DNA of 22,321 nucleotides from JADLEX01 sp964586775 (GTDB lineage: Bacteria > Lernaellota > Lernaellaia > JACKCT01): NCBI GenBank assembly GCA_964586775.1, contig CAZPJD010000208.1, positions 1 to 22,321 of the forward strand. The letters are read 5' to 3'. The position numbers and the translations under genes are program-made. The notes under the pieces were generated by a model. That model worked only from the letters and a program-made list of their open reading frames with translations. It did not search any database and had not been told where the DNA came from. Positions 6,118 through 13,273 of the stretch are shown here, one piece after another (positions within the stretch are counted from its first letter, which is position 1; each line of letters starts with the position of its first letter).

Positions 6118-7941
6118 ATGGCGTGGTCGGAAATTCGATGGGCGGCTCTCTCGATGATTCTGGTGACGTTTTCCCTGGCGGGTTGCGCTTCCGGCGGCGG
6201 CGACGATGACGACGATGACGGGACCGGTGCCGACTGGCCGATCGTGATCTGCGAGCGCATCGCCGAGTGCGACATCGCGGGCGCGCTCGGCATCGATTCC
6301 ATGGACTCGTGCCTGCTTTTCGCGAACGATCTGGATCAAGCGACGATCGATTGCGCGGTGAATGCGGGCGGGTGCGACGAATTCGAGGCATGCCTCGGCC
6401 TCGGATCGGATGACGATGATGCCGAACCACCAACGTTTTGCGACACGTTGGGCATGACCGCACGAGATTTTCTGACGGCCGATCCCAGCGAGACGCTTTA
6501 TGCGCTCGCGGCGGATTTCACCGTGCCGACCACCGAGGGCGATTGGAATTTCGCCGAGAACTGGACGGGTTGCGAGACATATCTGGTCATTCCCGACAAT
6601 CCCTCGCAAGAAAACAACTTTAAGGACACGTTGTGGACGCGGGATCTGGCGGACTTTCTGGACCGGCTGCCCGCCAACGCGCAGGCGTTTTTCGTCGCGA
6701 CGCAGACCGACCAGTCCGATCGCGACACGGCCTTTGAACCGCTTCTGACGCAGTGGGATGAGTACGTTGCCGATTTCTCGGAGCAGGATTTGGCGAATTG
6801 GCGACGGCGGATTCACTTCATCACCACCGTCACCGCGAGGGAACTCGACGGCTGGCCCGGCGAACACATGAAAAACCCGCGCTTCGGATTCGGGATCGAT
6901 CGCTTCCAGCGCGTGCGCTTTATCGGCAGCTTCGCCGATCAGAACCGGTTCGACGGCGGCGTGGGTTGGTTCGCGCCGAACCTGTCGATGGCCGCGAACG
7001 AGGCGATCTACTACAACTTCGAGTCCGATCGGGCCGATCGAATGGAATCCGACGGCGCAACCGAAATCACGCTGTTCGAAAACGAGGAAATCTCCGATCC
7101 CGGCTGGGCGGGCGAACGCGCCTACGCGACGATCACATTGCCGAGCACGGGCGAGATGGCGGACTTCGACACAGCGGAGCTGGATCTGTATCTGGGGTGC
7201 GTGGGTGATGGCGAGTACGGGGACTGCCCCGCGTGGGACTACATCAACTGGCTCTACCTGTGCGACTCCGACGATGAATCGACGTGCACCACGGAATTCG
7301 GTCGGTGGATCACGACCTATCACCGCGAGGGCCGATGGGTGCACGACGTGAGCGCGCTGCTGCCGCTCATCGCCGATGGCGGCGAGCGCATGTTCGCCTT
7401 CTACACGCAGCAACCTTACGAGGTGACGCTGAAACTGCGTCTTTCGAATCAGGGCAAACCCGAGCGCCCGGACGAGAGCGTATCTCTGTTCACGGGCGGC
7501 GATTTCGACCTCGACTACAACGACGCGTATGCGCCCACGGATATCGAGGTGCCGGATGACGCGACCAAGGTGGAACTCGCGACGATGATCACCGGCCACG
7601 GCGGAGCGAGCCCCGGCAACTGCGCCGAGTTCTGCGACACGACGCACACGTTTTTCGTCAACGGCGAGGAATACGTGATCGAGTTCCCGGAAGCCGGCAC
7701 CGCGACGGACTGCATGGACAAGACGGACGAGGGCACGGTACCCAATCAATTCGGCACGTGGTGGTACGGACGCAGCGGTTGGTGCCCCGGCAAAGAAGTG
7801 CAGGTCGTGACGACCGACGTCACGTCAGCCGTGACCGCGGGCGAAACGGCGACCTTCGATTACGAGGGGCTTTACAACGACGAACCGTATCCCGGCGGCG
7901 CGACGATCCAGATGTCGTCGTGGGTGGTGTTTTCGAAATAG
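6118..7941 (+). CDS. PNGase F-like domain lipoprotein
   Basis: A 607-residue lipoprotein: hydrophobic signal and lipobox LAGC with C23, then GGGDDDDDD. A small Cys-rich segment (about 40-95) and a second DDDD linker follow. The middle part (about 105-300) is of unknown type. The C-terminal half (about 320-607) resembles the two jelly-roll domains of peptide-N-glycosidase F. CPAWDY (D374 in the place of the catalytic Asp of PNGase F), a GHG...NCAEFC stretch with E504, a THTFFVNG strand and GRSGWCPG all fit that family. PNGase F cleaves Asn-linked glycans from glycoproteins, so the protein may act on glycans outside the cell. Start ATG 6118 follows GAGGTG at 6108-6113 and gives a proper lipoprotein signal. 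The longer open frame upstream runs through the terminator and is rejected. Activity is inferred from motifs only. Confidence 0.82.
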   Translation: MAWSEIRWAALSMILVTFSLAGCASGGGDDDDDDGTGADWPIVICERIAECDIAGALGIDSMDSCLLFANDLDQATIDCAVNAGGCDEFEACLGLGSDDDDAEPPTFCDTLGMTARDFLTADPSETLYALAADFTVPTTEGDWNFAENWTGCETYLVIPDNPSQENNFKDTLWTRDLADFLDRLPANAQAFFVATQTDQSDRDTAFEPLLTQWDEYVADFSEQDLANWRRRIHFITTVTARELDGWPGEHMKNPRFGFGIDRFQRVRFIGSFADQNRFDGGVGWFAPNLSMAANEAIYYNFESDRADRMESDGATEITLFENEEISDPGWAGERAYATITLPSTGEMADFDTAELDLYLGCVGDGEYGDCPAWDYINWLYLCDSDDESTCTTEFGRWITTYHREGRWVHDVSALLPLIADGGERMFAFYTQQPYEVTLKLRLSNQGKPERPDESVSLFTGGDFDLDYNDAYAPTDIEVPDDATKVELATMITGHGGASPGNCAEFCDTTHTFFVNGEEYVIEFPEAGTATDCMDKTDEGTVPNQFGTWWYGRSGWCPGKEVQVVTTDVTSAVTAGETATFDYEGLYNDEPYPGGATIQMSSWVVFSK

Positions 7942-7944
7942 CGA

Positions 7945-9294
7945 TCAAAAATCGAGCGCGTGAATCCGCCCGGCGAGTGCGGGCCACAGCGCGTTCGCGC
8001 GCGTGAAGATCCGCGCCGCGTAGAGATCGCTCAGAACGAGTACTCGCGACGACGGCGGCGCATCGACTTGCGGGCGAAGTACCGGGACACCCTCGATGAA
8101 ATTCGTCGTGGGATGGTCGTCATAAATCGCGCGCGGACGGTCGGATTTGGGGAGTCGCGCGATCACGCGCGTCGCGAAGAGGCCCGCACCGAACGCCGTC
8201 CACTCGCGCTCACCGCTCGAGCGAAGCCGCCGTAAAAACAACTGAACGCGCGCGAGTGGTCCGTCGAGTTCGTCGATATCGCGTGGAGGATCGGCACTCC
8301 ACCAGATCGGCGCACCATGTCGTTTCGCTCGTTCCGCATCGGCGACGTCCGGAATGCGCGACGCAGGCCAACGCAGTTCGTCCGCTCGAATCCGGTCGAG
8401 GGTTCGCTCGAACGACTCCAGATCCCATTCTTCGCATTTCATCACGTGCGCCGCGCGGGGCGATTCGTCGTTCGCGAGAATCTCGACGTCGCGGAAACGC
8501 GCGTGGATTCGCTCCAAAAAGGCGGACGTGATCGAACCGGACGGCGCGACGACGGAAATTCCGGGCGACCACGCGCGTTTCACGTCGAGCAATCGCTCGG
8601 GCGAAAACAGATCGGCATTCGCCGCGCGGATCGCCGCGACGGTTTCCTCCCACCGCGCCTTGATCGCCGCGACCATCGAGCCCGGGCGAACACGATACTC
8701 GAGCGTGACCGCATCGACGCGGCGCCCGAAGTGTCCGACCGCGCCGAGGCGCAGCCACAGGTCCCAATCCTCCACGCCCGGCACCGGCCCGACCGCGCGA
8801 AAGCCGCCGACGCGATCCAGCGCGGATTTGTGGATCATCACCGCGGGCTCGAATTCGTTGGCGAAGAGTAGATGGAAAAAGTTGAAGTCGCCGCGATGCC
8901 AGATTTCGTCGCGCGCGCCGAACGTGCGCGTGTGGCCGTACACGTAGGCCGCTTCGGGATGCGCGGCGAGTTCGCGCCGCATCGCGTCCAGAGCGCCCGG
9001 TGCGAAACGGTCGTCGGCATCGAGGAACGCGATCAACTCGCCGGTCGCGTTCGCAACGCCCGCGTTGCGCGCGGCGGCGAGTCCGCGATTCGGCGTGCGG
9101 ATCACGCGGATCGGCGCGCGGCGCGCGAGTGCGTCGAGCGCCTCGGGCGTCTCGCCGTCGTTCGAGCCGTCATCGACGACAACAACCTCGACGCCTTCGC
9201 ACCTCTGCGCGACCACGCTATCGACCGCGTCGCCGACGAACGCGCCCATGTTGTAGCAGGGGATGACGACGGTGATGCGCGGACGATCCGTCAT
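7945..9294 (-). CDS. Family 2 glycosyltransferase with extra C-terminal Rossmann-like region
   Basis: A 449-residue protein. The N-terminal GT-A domain (about 5-210) starts ITVVIPCYNMG, has DDGS at 41-44, the nucleotide/metal motif DAD (92-94) and a catalytic-type ED pair in VEDWDLW (175-176). It would transfer a sugar from a nucleotide sugar to an unidentified acceptor. A linker region (about 215-360) follows. The tail at about 365-445 (FGAGLFATRV, then YDDHP and GVPVL) looks like the small nucleotide-binding fold seen at the end of some sugar-modifying and methyltransferase proteins. Its ATG overlaps the TGA of the upstream gene as ATGA, so the two are translationally coupled. The stop is 3 nt from the converging PNGase F-like gene. 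Confidence 0.88.
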   Translation of the reverse strand: MTDRPRITVVIPCYNMGAFVGDAVDSVVAQRCEGVEVVVVDDGSNDGETPEALDALARRAPIRVIRTPNRGLAAARNAGVANATGELIAFLDADDRFAPGALDAMRRELAAHPEAAYVYGHTRTFGARDEIWHRGDFNFFHLLFANEFEPAVMIHKSALDRVGGFRAVGPVPGVEDWDLWLRLGAVGHFGRRVDAVTLEYRVRPGSMVAAIKARWEETVAAIRAANADLFSPERLLDVKRAWSPGISVVAPSGSITSAFLERIHARFRDVEILANDESPRAAHVMKCEEWDLESFERTLDRIRADELRWPASRIPDVADAERAKRHGAPIWWSADPPRDIDELDGPLARVQLFLRRLRSSGEREWTAFGAGLFATRVIARLPKSDRPRAIYDDHPTTNFIEGVPVLRPQVDAPPSSRVLVLSDLYAARIFTRANALWPALAGRIHALDF

Positions 9295-10139
9295 GCGATG
9301 AGCGACGCGGCGCGCGCAGCCAATCGCGTCGCGTAAGACAGACCGTCAACGGTGAGCGAGGGATACCACGAGAGCGGTTCGGCATCGACGAAGACCGAGA
9401 GCCCGGCGTGCGTGCGATACCAACCGTCATCCAGCGGTTTCGCGTCCGCTCCTTCGATCAGATCGCGTGGCAGCTCGAAATTGTACGGCTCCGACGAGTA
9501 GATGGTCACGTCTCGGTCTACCGATGCAATCTCTTCGCGGGTGAGCGATGGAAACCGCGTGTGGCGCGCGTCGAGGGCGTTTTCGAATCCGCACGCGCAC
9601 AGCAGGTTCGAGATGTAAGTCTCGTGCCCCGCGACCATCCACGGATCCTTCCACACGAAATACACGAATCGCGGCTTTCGCCCGAGCGCCGCGGCAAATC
9701 GTCGCGCGGACTCGATCGCGTCCGCGGTTGTGCTCGCGAGGTTGGCACCCACGTCGGGTTCGCCCACGATTTCGCCGAGCTCCTCCCACAGCGCGGGCAC
9801 GTCGTCCGGACCGACCGGATCGGTGAGCCAAACGGGGAACTCGCGCGCGAGGTCCTCGATGTGCTTCTGCCGATTCTCTTCCTTGTTCGCCAGGATGATG
9901 TCGGGCGCGAGTTCGGCGATGCGCGCCGTCTTGGGATTCTTTGTCCCGCCGACGGTTTCGATCGCCTCGACCATTCCGCGCGGACGCACGCAGTATTCGG
10001 TTCGCGCGACCAGACGATCGGCAGCGCCGATCTGGAATACCGCCTCGGTCAGACTGGGGACGAGCGACACGATGCGCCGCGCCGCTGCCGGTCGTGGCGG
10101 CCCCATCCACACGGTGCGCGTCGGGAATCGCGACGTCAT
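9291..10139 (-). CDS. BtuF-like metal/cobalamin-binding protein without signal peptide
   Basis: A 282-residue protein of the helical-backbone metal receptor family (periplasmic binding protein type III, as in BtuF). The opening RIVSLVPSLTEAVFQIGA (22-39), the segment LAPDIILANKEEN (77-89) and the later YISNLL/CGFENAL and LTREEIASVDRDV stretches are typical. No signal peptide or lipobox is seen at this start (ATG 10139) or the next ATG (residue 12). The protein therefore looks cytoplasmic, or its export is not Sec-dependent. No ABC permease or ATPase gene is near. It is coupled by ATGA to a glycosyltransferase. The ligand could be cobalamin, another corrinoid, heme or a metal chelate; nothing here decides it. 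Confidence 0.82.
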   Translation of the reverse strand: MTSRFPTRTVWMGPPRPAAARRIVSLVPSLTEAVFQIGAADRLVARTEYCVRPRGMVEAIETVGGTKNPKTARIAELAPDIILANKEENRQKHIEDLAREFPVWLTDPVGPDDVPALWEELGEIVGEPDVGANLASTTADAIESARRFAAALGRKPRFVYFVWKDPWMVAGHETYISNLLCACGFENALDARHTRFPSLTREEIASVDRDVTIYSSEPYNFELPRDLIEGADAKPLDDGWYRTHAGLSVFVDAEPLSWYPSLTVDGLSYATRLAARAASLIA

Positions 10140-10181
10140 GCCGCGACCATATCCGCGAGCGCCCTTGCGCTCAAGACGAAG

Positions 10182-10208
10182 AAAAAAGCGCCCCGGGATC
10201 GGAGCGCT
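10182..10208 (-). terminator. Rho-independent terminator of metY
   Basis: On the minus strand an 8-bp stem (AGCGCTCC / GGGGCGCT, one G-T pair) with loop GATCCC is followed by six T. It begins about 20 nt after the metY stop codon and separates metY from the BtuF-like gene. Confidence 0.8.
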
Positions 10209-10229
10209 CTTTCGGATTCGTCGCGGGAA

Positions 10230-11525
10230 TCAGAGCTGACGGAACGCCTGCTCCAGATCGTCCTTGAGGTCGTCGACGTGCTCGAGCCCGACGGATAGGC
10301 GCACGTAGTCGGGCGTCACACCGGTCGCGAGCTGTTCCTCGGGACGCAGTTGCTGGTGCGTAGTGCTGGCGGGGTGGATGATGAGCGACTTGGCGTCGCC
10401 CACGTTGGCGAGGTGCGAAAAGAGCTTGACGGCATTGATGAGCTTGCTCCCCGCCTCGACACCGCCCTTGATACCGAATCCCAGGATCGCGCCGAATCCA
10501 TGTCGGTGATATTTGCGCGCCGTCTCGTACGACGGGTGGCTCGGCAGACCGGGGTAGTTGACCCAGCTTACGCGCGGATGCCGCTCCAGCCAGCTCGCGA
10601 GCTCGAGCGCGTTTTCGCTGTGTCGCTCCATGCGCAGGTGAAGCGTCTCGATGCCTTGCAGGATCAGGAACGCGTTGAAGGGCGAGAGCGACGCGCCGAT
10701 GTCGCGCAGCAGTTGCAGGCGGCACTTGAGGATGAAGGCGACGTTGCCGAGGCCCGGGAAATCGCCGAAGGTCTCCCAGTGCTTCAGGCCGTGATAGCTC
10801 TCGTCGGGTTCGGAGAAATTGGGGAATCGGCCGTTGCCCCAATCGAAGTTACCGCCATCAACGATCACGCCGCCGATCGACGTGCCGTGGCCGCCCAGAA
10901 ACTTCGTGAGCGAGTGGACGACGATGTTCGCGCCGTGCTGGAGCGGATTGACGAGATAGGGCGAGGGCAGGGTGTTGTCGATGACGAGGGGCACGCCCGC
11001 GGCGGCCGTGACCTTGCCGACGGCCTCGATGTCGAGCGTGTCGAGCTTCGGGTTGCCGACCGTCTCGGCGAAAACCGCCTTGGTCTTGGCGTTGATGGCG
11101 GCGGCGAAGTTTTCGGGCTTGGAGGGATCGACGAAACGCGCCGTGATGCCCATCTTGGGCAGCGTGTGGTGAAAAAGATTGTAAGTGCCGCCGTAGAGGC
11201 TGGCCGACGCGACGATCTCATCGCCCGCGTGCGCGATGTTGAGCAGGGCGAGCGTCTCAGCCGCCTGTCCCGACGCCGTGGCGAGCGCGCCCGATCCGCC
11301 CTCGAGCGCCGCGAGGCGCTTTTCGAGCACGTCGGTGGTCGGGTTCATGATGCGCGTGTAGATGTTGCCGAATTCTTTGAGGCCGAAAAGATTCGCGGCG
11401 TGGTCGGAGTCGTTGAACACGTAGGACGTGGTCTGATAGATGGGGACGGCGCGGGCGTTCGTGGCCGGGTCGCTGGTTTGACCGGCGTGAAGCGCCAGCG
11501 TTTCGGGACGACGGGACTCGCTCAT
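10230..11525 (-). CDS. metY: O-acetylhomoserine sulfhydrylase (PLP enzyme)
   Basis: A 431-residue Cys/Met-metabolism PLP enzyme. The N-terminus ALHAGQTSDPATNARAVPIY is typical of MetY. Cofactor-contact stretches are YTRIMNPT (56-63), ASGQAAE (84-90) and DNTLPSPY (183-190). The PLP lysine is K208 in SLTKFLGGHG. The enzyme makes homocysteine from O-acetylhomoserine and sulfide (or methionine with methanethiol) in the cytoplasm. Length is normal for the family. The ATG at 11525 is preceded by AGAGGAG on the minus strand. The gene has its own promoter and terminator and is therefore probably monocistronic. MetZ (O-succinylhomoserine form) is possible but less likely given length and N-terminus. 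Confidence 0.93.
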   Translation of the reverse strand: MSESRRPETLALHAGQTSDPATNARAVPIYQTTSYVFNDSDHAANLFGLKEFGNIYTRIMNPTTDVLEKRLAALEGGSGALATASGQAAETLALLNIAHAGDEIVASASLYGGTYNLFHHTLPKMGITARFVDPSKPENFAAAINAKTKAVFAETVGNPKLDTLDIEAVGKVTAAAGVPLVIDNTLPSPYLVNPLQHGANIVVHSLTKFLGGHGTSIGGVIVDGGNFDWGNGRFPNFSEPDESYHGLKHWETFGDFPGLGNVAFILKCRLQLLRDIGASLSPFNAFLILQGIETLHLRMERHSENALELASWLERHPRVSWVNYPGLPSHPSYETARKYHRHGFGAILGFGIKGGVEAGSKLINAVKLFSHLANVGDAKSLIIHPASTTHQQLRPEEQLATGVTPDYVRLSVGLEHVDDLKDDLEQAFRQL

Positions 11526-11574
11526 GTTGGCTCCTCTTGCGTCGATGCCATCGGGCGATTCGTGATGGACGCTT

Positions 11575-11604
11575 CTTATACGAGCGACGGACGGGGATTG
11601 TCAA
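11575..11604 (-). promoter_or_regulatory. Sigma-70-type promoter of metY
   Basis: On the minus strand TTGACA (11604-11599), 18-nt spacer, TATAAG (11580-11575). The start site would be near 11568, giving a leader of about 42 nt, too short for a SAM riboswitch. Confidence 0.75.
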
Positions 11605-11623
11605 TCATCTCGATCAAGAATAT

Positions 11624-11640
11624 CGGAAATGGGATTTCCG
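11624..11640. promoter_or_regulatory. Inverted repeat between metY and the dehydrogenase gene
   Basis: Perfect 7-bp inverted repeat CGGAAAT-GGG-ATTTCCG in the divergent spacer, 20 bp upstream of the metY -35 and 38 bp upstream of the dehydrogenase start. It overlaps a weak plus-strand promoter (TTGTCA at 11598, 17-nt spacer, TATCGG at 11621). It may be an operator; no regulator is assigned. Confidence 0.4.
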
Positions 11641-11677
11641 TAAATAATACAGGCACGTCACTTTCGGAGCCGGCAAT

Positions 11678-12511
11678 ATGGATGATCGGGTCGTCCTGAT
11701 AACGGGGTGCTCGTCGGGGATCGGTCGGGCGCTGGCCGAGGAGTTCATCCGGCGGGGTGCGCGCGTGTGGGTGAGCGCCCGGCGCGTCGAAACGCTCGCC
11801 GACTTCGAGGGCCGCGCGGCGGGGATCGTTCGCATCGACGTGAGCGACGAAGCCGGAATGGCGGACGCGATCGCTCGGATCGAACGCGAAAGCGGCCGGC
11901 TCGACGTGCTCGTCAACAACGCGGGATTCGGCCTGATGGGGCCGATGCTCGATCTCACGAGCGACGACCTTCGCGCCCAGTGGGAGACCAACATCACCGG
12001 TCCCATTTGCCTTGCGCAACTCGCGGCGCGCGGGATGATCGCGCGGCGCTCGGGGCTGATCGTCAACGTCGGCTCGGTGTCGGGGATTCTGGTGTCGCCG
12101 TTTTCCGGGGCGTACTGCGCGTCCAAGGCGGCGCTGCACGCCGTGACCGACGCCCTGCGCGTGGAACTCGCGCCATTCGGCGTGAACGTGGTGTGCGTGC
12201 AACCGGGAGGGGTGGAGTCGGAATTCGGGCGTCACGCGCGGGATCGCGTTGCGAATGCTCCGTCGACCGCGTCGCCGTACGCCGCGATTCGCGGATTCAT
12301 CGACGCGCGGGCGAACGCGTCGCAGGACCGTGCGATGCCCGCCGCCGATTTCGCCGCGCGGTTGTGCGACGCGCTGGCGAAACCCCAACCATTGCCGGTC
12401 ATTCGAATCGGACACAACGCGGGGTATTACGCCGCGATGGGTCGTTTCGCGCCGAAGCGCCTGCTCGATCGGATCCTGTCGAAAAAATTTGGGCTGGCTT
12501 CGCTGAAATAG
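11678..12511 (+). CDS. Short-chain dehydrogenase/reductase
   Basis: A 277-residue classical SDR. The nucleotide site is TGCSSGIG (9-16), with RR at 35-36 suggesting NADPH. NNAG at 80-83 is the structural motif. The catalytic set is N105, S133, Y146 and K150 (YCASK). The enzyme would reduce or oxidise an alcohol/carbonyl group; the substrate is not predictable. The C-terminal part (about 190-277) is variable and may shape substrate choice. Start ATG 11678 has CGGAG at 11665-11669. It is divergent from metY and followed after 53 nt by an amidotransferase-like gene on the same strand. Confidence 0.9.
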   Translation: MDDRVVLITGCSSGIGRALAEEFIRRGARVWVSARRVETLADFEGRAAGIVRIDVSDEAGMADAIARIERESGRLDVLVNNAGFGLMGPMLDLTSDDLRAQWETNITGPICLAQLAARGMIARRSGLIVNVGSVSGILVSPFSGAYCASKAALHAVTDALRVELAPFGVNVVCVQPGGVESEFGRHARDRVANAPSTASPYAAIRGFIDARANASQDRAMPAADFAARLCDALAKPQPLPVIRIGHNAGYYAAMGRFAPKRLLDRILSKKFGLASLK

Positions 12512-12564
12512 GGTGCGCTGTTCACCTCGCGCGGCTCGGGTAAAATGAACGCGGGAGAGACGCC

Positions 12565-13257
12565 ATGTTTCATGTTCTGATTCACGTCGAAATCGAGGAT
12601 CTGGGTCACTTTGGCAACGTGCTCGACGAGCGCGGAGTCGCGTACGAGCGCGTGCGCCTCTACGCGGGCGAGAAGCCGCCGGAACGCATCGGCGAGGGCG
12701 ACGGGTTGATCGTTCTCGGCGGACCGATGTCTGTGCGCGACCGGGCGATCCATTCGTGGATCGAGCCCGAGTTGGCGCTCATCAAGTCCGCCATGGCCGA
12801 GGATCGGCACGTGCTGGGGATATGCCTCGGCTCGCAGCTCATGGCCGCGGCGCAACGCGCGAACGTCTACAACGCGCAGGTCAAGGAGATCGGGTGCAGC
12901 GCGGTGACGCTCACGCCGTCGGGGCGCGTGCATCCGCTCTTCAACGATTTCGAGACGGAGTTCGTCGTGTTCCAGTGGCACGGCGAGACCTTCGACATCC
13001 CCAAGGGCGCCGAACGCATCGTGCGGGGGCGCGGCGTGCCGAATCAGGCGTTCCTGTTCGGAAAGCGCTCCGTCGCGCTGCAATTCCATTTGGAGGCGAC
13101 GCCGGCGATGGCGCGTTCCTGGATGGAGGCGTACCCTGCGGACGTCGCCGCATCCGGGCTGCCGTCGGCCGACTCGCTTCTGACCACGATGGAGGCGAAC
13201 GCCCAGGTGCTCGAGCGTCAGGCGCGCTCGTTCATGAACGCGTTTCTGGACCTGTAG
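12565..13257 (+). CDS. Class I glutamine amidotransferase-like protein
   Basis: A 230-residue stand-alone GATase1 domain. The nucleophile elbow is GICLGSQ with C87, and the rest of the triad is H175/E177 in QFHLEATP. LGGPMSV at 51-57 is the oxyanion-side loop. Such proteins hydrolyse glutamine or gamma-glutamyl compounds and are often annotated as GMP synthase-like, but no synthase domain is attached. The conserved FQWHGETFDIPKGAE segment is typical of this uncharacterised subgroup. A GGAGA site precedes the ATG by 7 nt, and TAAAAT just upstream could be a -10. It may be co-transcribed with the dehydrogenase upstream. Confidence 0.9.
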   Translation: MFHVLIHVEIEDLGHFGNVLDERGVAYERVRLYAGEKPPERIGEGDGLIVLGGPMSVRDRAIHSWIEPELALIKSAMAEDRHVLGICLGSQLMAAAQRANVYNAQVKEIGCSAVTLTPSGRVHPLFNDFETEFVVFQWHGETFDIPKGAERIVRGRGVPNQAFLFGKRSVALQFHLEATPAMARSWMEAYPADVAASGLPSADSLLTTMEANAQVLERQARSFMNAFLDL

Positions 13258-13273
13258 CGCGCGACGCGGGCGG

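Noticed and set aside
6055..7749. 564-residue minus-strand frame opposite the PNGase F-like gene
   Set aside because: Composition typical of antisense translation of high-GC coding DNA; it also runs into the cytochrome terminator.
11526..11568. Possible SAM riboswitch before metY
   Set aside because: The leader from the predicted promoter is only about 42 nt, too short for known SAM-binding RNAs, and no aptamer motifs are seen.
10350..11699. 449-residue plus-strand frame opposite metY
   Set aside because: metY motifs are unambiguous on the other strand; this frame is Arg/Val-rich without motifs and would cross the metY promoter.
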